64,000 nucleotides of DNA from positions 62,001 through 126,000 of the forward strand of contig VCMS01000169.1 in assembly GCA_022539475.1 (NCBI GenBank), written 5' to 3'. Shown in pieces: positions 9,156 through 18,397 of the stretch. Numbering within the stretch: the first letter of the stretch is position 1; every line of letters starts with the position of its first letter. Below the pieces are notes generated by a model. That model was not told the DNA's origin, searched no databases, and saw nothing but the letters and a program-made list of their open reading frames with translations. Position numbers and translations under genes: made by a program. The stretch comes from Gracilaria domingensis. Taxonomy: Eukaryota > Rhodophyta > Florideophyceae > Gracilariales > Gracilariaceae.

Positions 9156-9767
9156 GCCGGGTGCGCTGCGGAACGGCGCTCCTGCGCAGTCTGCTCTGCG
9201 TGTGCGGCGGCGCGCGGTGCGCTGTCCAACGCCCGGCTCGGCGCCGAGCTGCGCGCGCTATATGGCGCGCGCCGCCGCGGGGGCGCCGCCGCTGGAGCGG
9301 CGGCGGCGCGCGCCGTGGCGACGCGCGCCGGTTGCCGCCGCGGCGCGGCGGTTGCCGCAAGCGGCGCGCGCGCCCAAAGCGCGCGCCGCCACGTCGGCAG
9401 CCGCCCGAAAAGGGCGCCGCGCAGCGATGCAACCAGCCGGCGCGCACGCGCACGCACCGCGCTCGTCCCGGCAGCGCCAGTGGCGCGCCAGCGCCGCCGC
9501 GCCGCCGCCGCCGCCGCCGCCGCCGATTGCAAACCCTACCGCGCGCGCGCGGGCCGCCGCGGCGCGCGCCGCCCCCGCGCGCGGCGGCGCGGCGGCGGCC
9601 GCGCCGCGGCCGCGCTGCGCGCGCCGCCGTCCGCTCCCACGCCGGCCCGCGCGGCGGCGCGGCGCGCGGCGCGGCCGTTGCGTACATAACTGGCGCGGCG
9701 CGGCGCGGCGCGGCGCGGCGCGCGCGCGGCGAGCCAAGCCGCCGCGCTCGCTGCCAGCCTTGTCGCC
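9156..9767. promoter_or_regulatory. Bidirectional GC-rich promoter region
   Basis: Between the divergent zinc-finger (-) and Hint (+) genes. CTATATGG at 9257-9264 lies about 100 bases ahead of the zinc-finger start when read on the minus strand (CCATATAG). TACATAAC near 9683-9690 is a weaker TATA-like element about 80 bases ahead of the Hint start, followed by a (GGCGC)n run. Both assignments are positional inference. Confidence 0.4.
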
Positions 9768-11159
9768 ATGCGCCTCGCTCCGCTGCTGCTGCTTGCCGCC
9801 GTCGCGCCGCTGGCGCGCGCGCTCGAGCTCGCCGCCTCCGCCGCGCGCGTCGCGTACCCGGCGGACATCCGCGCGCACTTCCTGCTGCAGGAGGCCACGC
9901 ACGACAGCGCGCTGTGCCCGCTCAACGTCACGCACACCACGTGGTCCATCGGCGCCTCCGGCCACATCGAGCTGCCGCACAACACCATCGTGCACGACCA
10001 CGTGCGCTGCAACTCGCTCGGCAACGAGAAGGTGCTCATGTTCTACGACTCCGATGACTACAACCCCGACCTCTCCCCGAAATCCGCCGCCGTGCACAGT
10101 CTGCCGGACGGCCTGATCGACGTCGTCGCCATCTCCGGCTACAACATCGACGCGCTGCACGCCGGTTTTGCGCAGAACGAGAACTTCTACATCGGCTACG
10201 AGAAGGAGGCGCGCTACTGCGACGCCGGTGGCAACTGGCTCTCCGAAACCACCGCCTTCATCTACCGTCCCTTCAAGCCCTTTTCCATCAAGAACCTCAA
10301 CACCCGCCTCGTCCCCGGCTACAAGTACATGCTCGTCGTCCCGAGGTACGCCAGCGTGTACTGTCTGTACAGCGCGCGCGTCCCGGGGCATCCCGTCGCC
10401 GAGCCCGTCTCTGCCGCCGATGACACCGAAGAACCGCAAAGCTCCGAACAGCCGTGGGCGTCGCCGGACATGACGGACATGACGGACATGACAGAGGCCA
10501 CGGAGACCACAGCCGCCACAGAGATGAGCATGGACGGCACCGAGACCGTCGAAATGGAGCCCGTCCCGCTGCCCGTCGACGCCCGCGAAGATCTGGACGA
10601 ACCGATGCCTACCGCGGAGGAGTCGGAGCCGGCGTGCTTCCCGGCCGACGCTGCTGTGCGCACGGCGCACGGCGTGAAGCGCATGGCGGACGTGAACATT
10701 GGCGACCTGGTTGCCACCGCTGACGGCCTGTTTTCGCGCGTGTTTGCGTTCACTCACCGCCAGCAGCGCGTGCGCGCCAGCTTTGTCGTGCTCCGCGCGG
10801 GGAACGGCCTGCAGCTGGCGCTCAGCGGCGGGCATTATCTGTACGCCAACGGCCGCGTCGTCGCCGCGGACGAGGTTGCGGTTGGCGACGTGCTGCGCAC
10901 CGAGCGGGGAGACAGCGCGGTGGTGAGTGTGTCGCATGAGATGCGCGTCGGCTTGTACAACGCGCAGACAGAGAGCGGGCAGATTGTGGTCGACGGCGTG
11001 GTCGCCACCACGTATACTCGCGCGGTGGATGTGCGCGTTGCGCACGCGTTGCTGACGCCGTTGCGCGCCATGTTCGGCTCGCTTGGAGGTGAGACCTTGT
11101 CCGCTCTGGCCGACGGAAGCGGAGGACGGTTCTGTGGCTTCAGCGCGCCGTGCTGCTGA
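9768..11159 (+). CDS. Hedgehog-type Hint (Hog) domain secreted protein
   Basis: The 463-residue protein has a signal peptide (MRLAPLLLLAAVAPLARAL), an N-terminal domain of unknown family (about residues 22-210, with cysteines and NVT glycosylation site), an acidic Thr/Met-rich linker (MTDMTDMTEATETTAATEM), and from Cys290 a C-terminal Hint domain. Evidence for Hint: the splice-junction-like ACFPADAAVRTAHG, GDLV, the LALSGGHYLYANG block (Ser in place of the usual Thr of TxxH, with the His kept), VAVGDVL, and GLYNAQTESGQIVVDGVVAT, which closely resembles the end of metazoan Hog domains. Hint domains cleave the peptide bond before Cys by an N-to-S acyl shift; in Hedgehog the released N part receives a sterol. 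Whether this protein passes its N domain to a lipid is unknown. Single exon, intact. Confidence 0.85.
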   Translation: MRLAPLLLLAAVAPLARALELAASAARVAYPADIRAHFLLQEATHDSALCPLNVTHTTWSIGASGHIELPHNTIVHDHVRCNSLGNEKVLMFYDSDDYNPDLSPKSAAVHSLPDGLIDVVAISGYNIDALHAGFAQNENFYIGYEKEARYCDAGGNWLSETTAFIYRPFKPFSIKNLNTRLVPGYKYMLVVPRYASVYCLYSARVPGHPVAEPVSAADDTEEPQSSEQPWASPDMTDMTDMTEATETTAATEMSMDGTETVEMEPVPLPVDAREDLDEPMPTAEESEPACFPADAAVRTAHGVKRMADVNIGDLVATADGLFSRVFAFTHRQQRVRASFVVLRAGNGLQLALSGGHYLYANGRVVAADEVAVGDVLRTERGDSAVVSVSHEMRVGLYNAQTESGQIVVDGVVATTYTRAVDVRVAHALLTPLRAMFGSLGGETLSALADGSGGRFCGFSAPCC

Positions 11160-11926
11160 GCGGTCGACGCCAGATCTGCCGCTGGCTGACGCGAGGCTCT
11201 GCGATTTTGCGCTGTGGAGAGGTAAGCTAACAATTGAGTACCAAAGTAAAAATGCTGCCAACTTGAATATCTACCGGTGGTAGCCTTCTATCTGCTGATT
11301 TCATTGTGAGAAAAAGAGCTTGTGTTGTTGAGTGTGCCGAGGGTACCGTCGGCACCGCAGTGCGATGCTGAGGGCATCAAAATCTGGTGACGTGATGACT
11401 CGCCGCGTCTGGTGTGCGTCTTGCAGCGAACGTGCTTGCGATGGTTCATCATCATTCTCAAGGGGATGCGGCCCGGCGTCAGCGTTGCGCAGATCGCGTT
11501 GTAGGGCATGGCGAGGCAGCGCGACGAGCGGGCCGATTTGGCGACATCGCGTGAGTTGCGCAACGCTTGCGGCATGACGTGTACGACCTCGCTCGTTGTA
11601 TCTAAAAATGGTTTGCAAGCAATCCCGTGCTGCCCCGTTTACGAGCAGCAAATGTACGTAGACAAAAAACTATACATGGGTTCGTGAACTGGAAGGCCCC
11701 GTCAAAGTGTGACGACTCGGTGCACCCCCAAAAAAAAGCACGACGTCGCCCCCAGCAGCACCGTCGAAAGCGGCGTGCGATCATCGCACAAGCATTGGTG
11801 CGTGGCCCGCCGCGCACGGGCGCGAGCAAGCGCGAACATCCGGCATCGCACGGTTCGCGCCGCGATGATCACAGATAGAATACACGCCGATGGCAAAAAA
11901 TGGCTGGTGGCCGTTTCACGCCCCCA
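11160..11926. other. Intergenic between Hint and carotenoid oxygenase genes
   Basis: About 770 bases. No supported gene, RNA or repeat. It holds the 3' flanks of two convergent genes. Confidence 0.4.
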
Positions 11927-13651
11927 TCACACAGCCTTCCGCATGTAGCCGTGGAAGCCCGTCGAGATCGCCACCGGCAGCCTTGCGCGCGCAACTTCCA
12001 CAAACCGTTTCGCGTCCAGCACCAGCAAGATGGACGTTCGCTCCACCGTATCCAGCGCCACCACCACCACGCAGCCGTCGTCTTCACTCTGCCCGTGGGG
12101 GTTGGCCACGAAAAACGGCTCGCCCAACACGCATCCGGGCACTGCAAAACTCGTCATGTCGCCGCTGTGAAGGTCAAACTTGCGTATCGACCCGGCCATC
12201 ACGTCCTCCTTGATTCCGACCACGTACGTGTATCTATACGGCTTGCGCGCGTACCGCGACGAGATGGACGGGAATTCTCCGAGCACGTCGATGACCGTGC
12301 TGCTGACCGCGCGGGACGGCGCGGTGCCCCCGCCGGCCGCCGACACGTTTGGCAAGGTGTAGCGAACGAGAGGCAAGTCCTTCAGCGTTCCCTTGGTCTT
12401 TGCCTCCTCCAAATCCGACGAGATGATGTCTTCCATTTTCGGCACGACGCACAAATCGATCACGATGTCGTCCCCTTGCTCAAACGCGTTGACGCAATGA
12501 GTGAACGAGAAGAAGCTGTGCGTGAAGGTTTTGACAATGCCGCCATGTTTGCGCGACACAACCACGAACTTGACGTCCTTGTCGTCCGGAATCTCGATGG
12601 CATTCCCCAAACACATGAACAAAACGAGGTAGAAGAAGTTGATACCGGTGGGAACCAGCACCGACACGATGTAGTTGTCGGTGAGGCACGCCTCATGCGC
12701 GTAGTAAGCGTTTTCGCGGAACGACGCCAAAATGTCAGTGCGGCCGTGCTTGTTGGTGCGGAACACATGGTACTTGACTTTTCCCGGAAAATAGTCCCAC
12801 ACCACGTTGAAGTAATCGCCGGTACTCTTGTCCGACATGCCGTGGGCCAGGCTTCCAAAGCCGCTGAGCTTTGGGTGCAGCTCCTTGAACCGAAACTGTC
12901 GAAGCGGTTGCAGCGTCTGCGGGTGGATGATCTGCGCGATGGCGTTGTCGGTGCGGGCGCACAGGCCCATGCCCGGAATGTCCTCCACGGACGCGACGTA
13001 GTTGGCGTACGGCAGGTTGATCTCCGGGTCGAGCGTCGGGATGCGCCACTGCTTCACCTGCTGCCACACGGTATTCTGCGACTTGGAGATGGACAGCGTC
13101 CTGTACGACGTGGACGGCGTCTGCTGGATCTTGTCGATGAGGCGCGTGCTGTTGAAGCGCGAGCGAAACGTGACGGTGCGGTTGTGCACATCAAAGTGGA
13201 AAGACGCCACCTTGCTAATGCCGTCAAAAAGCTGCTGCGCCTTCCACGCGACGCCATCCTTGTGGCGCTCCTCAAAGCGCGCCGGCCCCACGCGGTAGTA
13301 CACGTGCTGGTGGAGGTACGCCGGGATGTCGCCGCTGATGGACGCGGTCTGCGGCGCCGGCCAGTGCTCAAAGTTATCGAACGCGACGGAGGGGTCGGTG
13401 GCTTCGTGCACGCGCGGCGACGCGCGCTGCTGCTGCTGCTGCTGCTGCTGCTGGGAGTGGCGCGGCGGCGCGGACGAGGGCCGCTGCGCGTTGGCGACCG
13501 CCTGCGGCGGCGTGGCGGGCGCGCGGCGCGACGGACAGGCGCGGTGCGCGCGCGGCAGCGGCGGCGCGAGCGACGCGCGGCGGAGCGGGAGGTGCGGCGC
13601 GATCCACGCGGCGGCGGGCGGCTGGGGCCGGCTCATGGCGGGCGCAGGCAT
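11927..13651 (-). CDS. Carotenoid cleavage oxygenase (RPE65/CCD family)
   Basis: About 574 residues from the ATG at 13651. The four iron-binding histidines of the seven-bladed propeller family are visible in order: SLAHGMSDKSTGDYFNVVWD, YAHEACLTDNYIVSV, SFTHCVNAFEQGDDIVID and the terminal STGFHGYM. The family oxidatively cleaves a double bond in carotenoids or apocarotenoids with O2, yielding aldehydes or ketones. The N-terminal 75 residues are Pro/Ser/Gln-rich, with a poly-Gln run coded by CTG repeats, and could contain a plastid-targeting leader; this is inference. The start is uncertain: ATG at 13636 (MSRPQPP) is an alternative, and the open frame runs upstream to 13954 through low-complexity Ser-Gln repeats. 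Which bond is cleaved cannot be told. No intron or break seen. Confidence 0.85.
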   Translation of the reverse strand: MPAPAMSRPQPPAAAWIAPHLPLRRASLAPPLPRAHRACPSRRAPATPPQAVANAQRPSSAPPRHSQQQQQQQQQRASPRVHEATDPSVAFDNFEHWPAPQTASISGDIPAYLHQHVYYRVGPARFEERHKDGVAWKAQQLFDGISKVASFHFDVHNRTVTFRSRFNSTRLIDKIQQTPSTSYRTLSISKSQNTVWQQVKQWRIPTLDPEINLPYANYVASVEDIPGMGLCARTDNAIAQIIHPQTLQPLRQFRFKELHPKLSGFGSLAHGMSDKSTGDYFNVVWDYFPGKVKYHVFRTNKHGRTDILASFRENAYYAHEACLTDNYIVSVLVPTGINFFYLVLFMCLGNAIEIPDDKDVKFVVVSRKHGGIVKTFTHSFFSFTHCVNAFEQGDDIVIDLCVVPKMEDIISSDLEEAKTKGTLKDLPLVRYTLPNVSAAGGGTAPSRAVSSTVIDVLGEFPSISSRYARKPYRYTYVVGIKEDVMAGSIRKFDLHSGDMTSFAVPGCVLGEPFFVANPHGQSEDDGCVVVVALDTVERTSILLVLDAKRFVEVARARLPVAISTGFHGYMRKAV

Positions 13652-14513
13652 GCTGGAGGGCGACTGCGACGACTGCGACGACTGCGACGACTGCGACGAC
13701 TGCGACGAGGGCTCGTGCAGGCGCGAGTCGCGGCGCGGCGGCTGGAAGCGCGCGCGGCTTAAGGGCGGGGGGGGGCGGCGCGCGCTGAGGGTTTGCGCGG
13801 CGACGCTCGCGCGCAGCAGATTGCGCGCGCGCGCGCGCGCTGGCGGCGGCGCGCGGCAGTTTTGCGCCAAGCAAATGGCGTGCTGCAAGTGCTTGCACGA
13901 GGCGGCGCGTCGCTTGGCGCGATTTTTGCGCGGAGCGACGCGCGCGCCGCCCAATCAGCGCGCGTTGTGCGCGCGTTGGATCCTTTCTGCGCGCGCCGGC
14001 GCGTCTGGTTGGGCGCGCCGTGCGCGGTGCCGCTCTTGGCGAGAGGGGGAAGGTCCGCGCAAAGCCGTTGGCGGGCAGGCCTGCTTTTCTACTACGTTTG
14101 GGTCCCGCACGTCGTTTGAGAGATTGCATCGCCGTGGGCTGTGCGACTAGGCGTGCGAAAAAGGGTTGCGGCTTGTCTTCGTGCTGCAGTTCTCCCTGCC
14201 ATCAGGCTCAACCGCGGCAAACAGGTGTGGACTGAGGCCGCTCGTGGATCCGGAGAATCGTAATGGCGCTACCACACGTCGTTCACCTTCCTGTTGCACG
14301 GCGCGAGCAGCCCAGATTTTCGGCGCGTGGCCCGACAGTGGCAACAACGCGCGCGGGCACGAGCACACGCGCCCCGTGCATTGCTGTGACGAAACGGCTG
14401 GCCAAAACCAGAGGTGGCAACAAATCACGTGGCACAACGCGCAGCGCAACGTCAGCAGCTGACCATGCACGCCGCCGCCCCCCCTCAGCTGCCATCTCCG
14501 CGCGCACCTCGCG
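13652..14513. other. Intergenic promoter region between divergent genes
   Basis: GC-rich, containing a (GACGACTGC)-type tandem repeat at 13670-13708 that lies at or just above the carotenoid oxygenase start. No further gene is supported; the Arg/Ala-rich open frames are composition effects. Confidence 0.4.
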
Positions 14514-14522
14514 CGCATAAAA
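14514..14522 (+). promoter_or_regulatory. TATA-like box of the small acylated protein gene
   Basis: GCATAAAAG lies about 125 bases before the ATG at 14645. This suggests transcription starts near 14545 and leaves a 100-base leader. Confidence 0.5.
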
Positions 14523-14644
14523 GCCCCGGATCAGAGCCGCCGCGTCATCGCGCCTCGCCGTGTCATCGCACCAACTCGCGCCTCGCGACGCCCTCATCGC
14601 CTTTCGCTCTATCTCGCACGCACGAACAACCGCCTCGTTCCGCC

Positions 14645-14818
14645 ATGGGAAGCTGCTTGAGCAAGGGCGCCAGCGCGTACGTGCAACACCACACGCACAA
14701 GCGCAAGAAGCCCAAGTTGTTCTCGGGCCTGGGCGCTCTTTTTGAGGAGAATGGCGAGGAAGGCGAGGGGGGATTCGGCTTTGGTGATTTCGACTTTGGC
14801 TTCGAGTGTGACGGCTGA
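14645..14818 (+). CDS. Small N-acylated (MGxxC) protein
   Basis: This 57-residue protein begins MGSCLSKGASAY. Gly2 with Ser6 fits the N-myristoylation consensus, and the nearby Cys4 fits palmitoylation, a dual anchor typical of plasma-membrane-bound small proteins and calcium-dependent kinases. A basic patch (HKRKKPK) follows, and the acidic/aromatic C terminus has Gly-Phe-Asp repeats (GGFGFGDFDFGFECDG). The start is chosen from the perfect context GCCATGG, the upstream TATA-like box, and the motif itself; a longer frame upstream is low complexity. No family recognised. It may recruit a partner to membranes, but that is speculation. Confidence 0.6.
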   Translation: MGSCLSKGASAYVQHHTHKRKKPKLFSGLGALFEENGEEGEGGFGFGDFDFGFECDG

Positions 14819-15570
14819 GAATGGTGTGTGCAACGCAGCGGAATGCACGAATGCGCCTGTAACAAAATAACTGCATCAATGTACCTGTTCGTCTTTGCTA
14901 TTCTTGGAGTAACTTGAAGAGATGTGACACTTTGGCTGCCCGTGAGGCTTCCTGCAATCACTCCATACATAGTGGGACTCTGGCAAGGTTGATTTCCTTT
15001 CTTTGTCTCTCACTAGGGGTAGCTATCTAAGGATATAAGAATGCCCTTGGTAGTTCAAAACAGATAAAGCCAAAACAACCAAACTTCAGATATGAGATTA
15101 GAGCATAGTAGCAGCAAACGTCGTACGCACATGTGCGTGCATCGGTAACACACATGCATTTGCGCTCGGTTCTCCGATAGATATGTGCGCCACTTATAAA
15201 CTTTACTGCGTCGAACTTGCGCTGTGTACGTCGTCGTCGCTATGCGACCTGAGTAAGCGTACCTCCGTAAAGGTTGTGACACTTGTGAAGAGAGTGTTAG
15301 GGCACTGAAAGAGTATAGCTAGGAATTTGTCATTGTTGCCTTCGAGCAAATCTACCTTCGCGTACCAATCGTCTTCTTGATGAGCACAGGTCGAATGGTT
15401 CACACAAGTCTGGTGCAAACACCGAGCCTGATCATTGATCACATGTCTCGCCACGAATTTCAGCAGTATACAATTTCGTAGCATTCAAACCGTTGTGCCC
15501 GTTAAAGGGAGAAAGAGAGTGAGAGAGAACTGAGACCTTAGCAAAATTACTTCCCTCTCCGCGTGCTCCA
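14819..15570. other. Intergenic, promoter of the GRDP-like gene
   Basis: No gene recognised. A purine-rich GAGAGAGAAC tract lies 40-60 bases upstream of the ATG at 15571. Confidence 0.4.
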
Positions 15571-17844
15571 ATGAGCCTACTGAGCTTTGGCCTCGGGGGC
15601 AGCACCTCCGAAGCGAGGCAGGGTTTGCTGCCTTCTGTAAAGGCATTGTTGTCTGTTCTCAAGGAAGTTGACGAGTACCCGGCTTTGTACCTCAACCACC
15701 AGGTATTGCGAGAGGCCATCCGCCGGTATGAGCATCTGTGGATCCCGCTTCTTGCAAATGTCAAACCCAAGTTGCGTCCTCGTCTCGTTCCGCCGCTTGA
15801 CGTCGAATGGGTTTGGTTCTGTCATATGCTGTGCCCTGTCAAATACGCCGCTGACTCCGCCAGTATGTGGCAGGCCGTCCGCCCCAATGAACCAAACTTT
15901 ATGATCGACCACGAGCTCCTACCACCGAAGAAACGACTGGCTGGAAAGTTGGAGGCTGAACGATTTTGGCGACAGATGTTTCCACATGAACCGTTTGACA
16001 AAACGGATGCTATCAAGAACGCTCCAATGCAAGTACCCCAAACTGCCGTGACACAGGCCATGAAGGGTGACTCCAGTGAGCCGTCGCGTATCTCGTACGA
16101 CATCGTAGCTGCAGCAGAAAGGCAGATGGCCTTTCATTATCAGGTGGGCATTATGCCGCAGTATGAAGAAAACAAGTTTCTTCGGTCGGCCGTTCGTCGG
16201 TACAGTAACTTTCTCAAGTTACAAAAGACGCACCCAAACAAGGTGTGGGTTCCGACGTATGATATCGACATATGTTGGCACGCTCATATGCTGCACCCAC
16301 GCTGGTACAATAGCAAAACAGTGAAGCTGCGGGGATCGGTTCTCAAACATGATGACACGCTCAACGAAAGGGCCACAGGCTCCAAACTCAATCAGCGGTG
16401 GAGTGCGACCGTCACAATGTGGGGACAGCTCTTCTCTTCTCCCGTAGAATGTTCAGGCGGAATGTGGAGGGGGAACGTTGAAACCCCGGAAAGAGTGTTG
16501 AGGCCGACTCTGGTTGAAATGATCGCTGCTTTAGAGACAGAGTGTTCTTCAACACGCAACACTGAGTACAAACTGTGGGATGCTGACCTGAGCGCAATGG
16601 ACCTAAGCGCCGGTCTGGACTGGGTTCACCGCACAGATTGGCGCAGGAAAAACCATCCTGCGACTGGCAGCAGTCAAGACAGTAGTCCGCTCACGTTGGA
16701 ACGCTATACTTGTCTCGGACAAACGACAGAAGCAGCTATACTACTCAGTCGAACGACACATTTCCTAATGTACGACATGAACAGCTCGAATCTTGATCCG
16801 ATTCGCTATTCCTCAGTGGCAGAGGTGTACGGCTCGAAGAGATTCGAAGACAAACCAAGATACCCGCTCGGTACAGCGCACCACGTGCTCCCACACAGTC
16901 TGTGCGGTTCCGATTACCTTATGATGCCATCCAGCAAATGCAGCGCAACTTCTAAAGAAACTGTTTTCGTGCTAAGAGTTGGAGGGGAGGATGTTGGGCT
17001 TCTTGCCGGAGAGTGGACAGGCTTCGAACCTCCACGGAAGGGAACTCCCGGCGTTCCGGGCGATAGGGAGGCTGGACGGCTCGGAGTGCGCGGCGTTCCA
17101 GGAAAGCGTGGAGTTCCGGGATTTCTGAAGCTGCGTCTATGGCTGTTTGGTGCGCGCTCAGGGACGACTTGGCTCAAGTTGAAGCCGTCCGGCACGCAAA
17201 AGAAGCCGTCCTCGTATTCGTTCACGATGCCGTCTCTTTCTGTCGCGGGGGGCGTCGTTGGCGGTGAGGTGGCGTTCAGTCTGGAAGTTTCGACAGTGAA
17301 AGTGAGTGATGCGAGCCAGCTGCTGCCAACATACCTGATTTGCACGGCGGCGGCGTCGCTTTTCGTATCGCTACAGCCGAGATTCAAGCCTCAAGGAGGG
17401 GCGTTCATCGGCAGCCATGAAACGATGTATCCCGCGTGGTCAGCGCCGCAGAAAGACTCGGCCGTGATTCGCGGCGCCGGCGGGGAAGTGCGCAGCGCGC
17501 AGGGCAACCAGGGGCTGGGACTGATGATTCTCGCGCTCGACAAGGTGTGGTGGAAGGATTGTCACGGGTTTCCAGGGTCTCCCAAGCTGTTGTTTGAGTA
17601 CGAGAAGGTGCACGTGAGCGCGAATCGGTATGTGCGGGACACGAGATGTATGATTGTGGCGCCGTTCGCCGGGAATGTGGATGACATTGGCAACCCCAAC
17701 GGGCGCGGTCAGGCTGGTTGCGGCGGCTGCGGCGGCTGCGGCGGCTGCGGCGGCTGCGGCGGTGCCGTTGGTGGCGGCATTGGTGGCGGCGGCTGCGGCG
17801 GCGGCGGCTGCGGCGGCGGCTGTGGCGGCGGCTGTGGCTGCTGA
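15571..17844 (+). CDS. DUF1399 glycine-rich domain protein (GRDP-like)
   Basis: A 757-residue, single-exon protein. Two DUF1399-type repeats are visible: VPPLDVEWVWFCHMLCPVKY (about residues 70-90) and VPTYDIDICWHAHMLHPRWY (about 228-248), the family signature P-x-x-D-I/V-x-W-x-x-H-x-L-x-P-x-x-Y. A middle region of unknown fold follows. The protein ends in a Cys/Gly-only tail of about 50 residues built from GCGG and GGGC units, matching the Cys-Gly tails of plant GRDP1/GRDP2 proteins. Plant relatives are linked to osmotic stress and auxin responses; the biochemical role is not settled. The ATG at 15571 begins MSLLSFGLGG. Frame intact. Confidence 0.8.
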   Translation: MSLLSFGLGGSTSEARQGLLPSVKALLSVLKEVDEYPALYLNHQVLREAIRRYEHLWIPLLANVKPKLRPRLVPPLDVEWVWFCHMLCPVKYAADSASMWQAVRPNEPNFMIDHELLPPKKRLAGKLEAERFWRQMFPHEPFDKTDAIKNAPMQVPQTAVTQAMKGDSSEPSRISYDIVAAAERQMAFHYQVGIMPQYEENKFLRSAVRRYSNFLKLQKTHPNKVWVPTYDIDICWHAHMLHPRWYNSKTVKLRGSVLKHDDTLNERATGSKLNQRWSATVTMWGQLFSSPVECSGGMWRGNVETPERVLRPTLVEMIAALETECSSTRNTEYKLWDADLSAMDLSAGLDWVHRTDWRRKNHPATGSSQDSSPLTLERYTCLGQTTEAAILLSRTTHFLMYDMNSSNLDPIRYSSVAEVYGSKRFEDKPRYPLGTAHHVLPHSLCGSDYLMMPSSKCSATSKETVFVLRVGGEDVGLLAGEWTGFEPPRKGTPGVPGDREAGRLGVRGVPGKRGVPGFLKLRLWLFGARSGTTWLKLKPSGTQKKPSSYSFTMPSLSVAGGVVGGEVAFSLEVSTVKVSDASQLLPTYLICTAAASLFVSLQPRFKPQGGAFIGSHETMYPAWSAPQKDSAVIRGAGGEVRSAQGNQGLGLMILALDKVWWKDCHGFPGSPKLLFEYEKVHVSANRYVRDTRCMIVAPFAGNVDDIGNPNGRGQAGCGGCGGCGGCGGCGGAVGGGIGGGGCGGGGCGGGCGGGCGC

Positions 17845-18108
17845 CATGTTCAGCTGAACGGTTTTTGACGGAAGTGTGCTCACTGGTTGCGTGCCGTTTC
17901 TTTCGAGTGTACTACAGCTATGGCCTGGAAACTGCAACATAAATCAGCAGATTGAGCGAGAGCAGCGCACAATTCGCGTGGACTGTTTCATTATCTGTCT
18001 ACACGCTCTACTGGTGCAAACAAGTGCGGGCGATGGGGCTCATTTTCAGAGCCGCAATCGACGGTGGGAGCGCACGCAAGCGAGTTGCGCACCCAGAAGC
18101 AGCGAGTG

Positions 18109-18118
18109 GGTATAAAAG
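18109..18118 (+). promoter_or_regulatory. TATA box of the ankyrin gene
   Basis: GGTATAAAAG lies about 55 bases before the first ATG (18166) of the disrupted ankyrin gene. Confidence 0.55.
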
Positions 18119-18165
18119 CGCGTCTCCACCGGACTGCAGCGTGGGGATCGAGCGCAGCGGCAGCG

Positions 18166-18397
18166 ATGGGCGTTGGGCGTCGAGCTGCGTGCTGCTGCAG
18201 CAACAGGCGATTTGGGTCGCGTGCAGACGCTGCTGGCGCGCGGCGCCGATGCGAACGCGGCCAACTCAACCGGCCAGATTGCGCTGCATCAAGCCGCTAT
18301 GAAGGGACACTTTCACTTGGCCGTGGTGGACGCACTGCTGTCGGCCGGCGCCGATGCGAACGCGACCACCTCCAAGGGCTGGACTGCGCTGCATTTA
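18166..18397 (+). pseudogene. Ankyrin-repeat gene, truncated by a transposon
   Basis: From about 18173 the frame reads ELRAAAATGDLGRVQTLLAR, then GADANAANSTGQIALHQAA and GADANATTSKGWTALHL, which are consecutive ankyrin repeats (A-A-x-x-G-x-x-x-x-V-x-x-L-L and G-x-T-A-L-H). The ATG expected from the TATA box (18166) is one base out of phase with the repeats, so the gene carries a frameshift at its very start or a sequencing error. In mid-repeat, right after TALHL, the sequence changes to transposon DNA at a TTAA. Only about two and a half repeats remain, and no continuation is seen downstream of the transposase. Confidence 0.75.

Noticed and set aside
7596-9767. Very long open frames on both strands, rich in Arg, Ala and Pro
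   Set aside because: They arise from GC content above 75 percent with few stop codons. The supported genes in this stretch have signal peptides, domains or good start contexts; these do not.
13670-13954. N-terminal extension of the carotenoid oxygenase to 13954
   Set aside because: Low-complexity Ser-Gln and Arg-rich sequence from promoter-like DNA; the ATG at 13651 is a better start.
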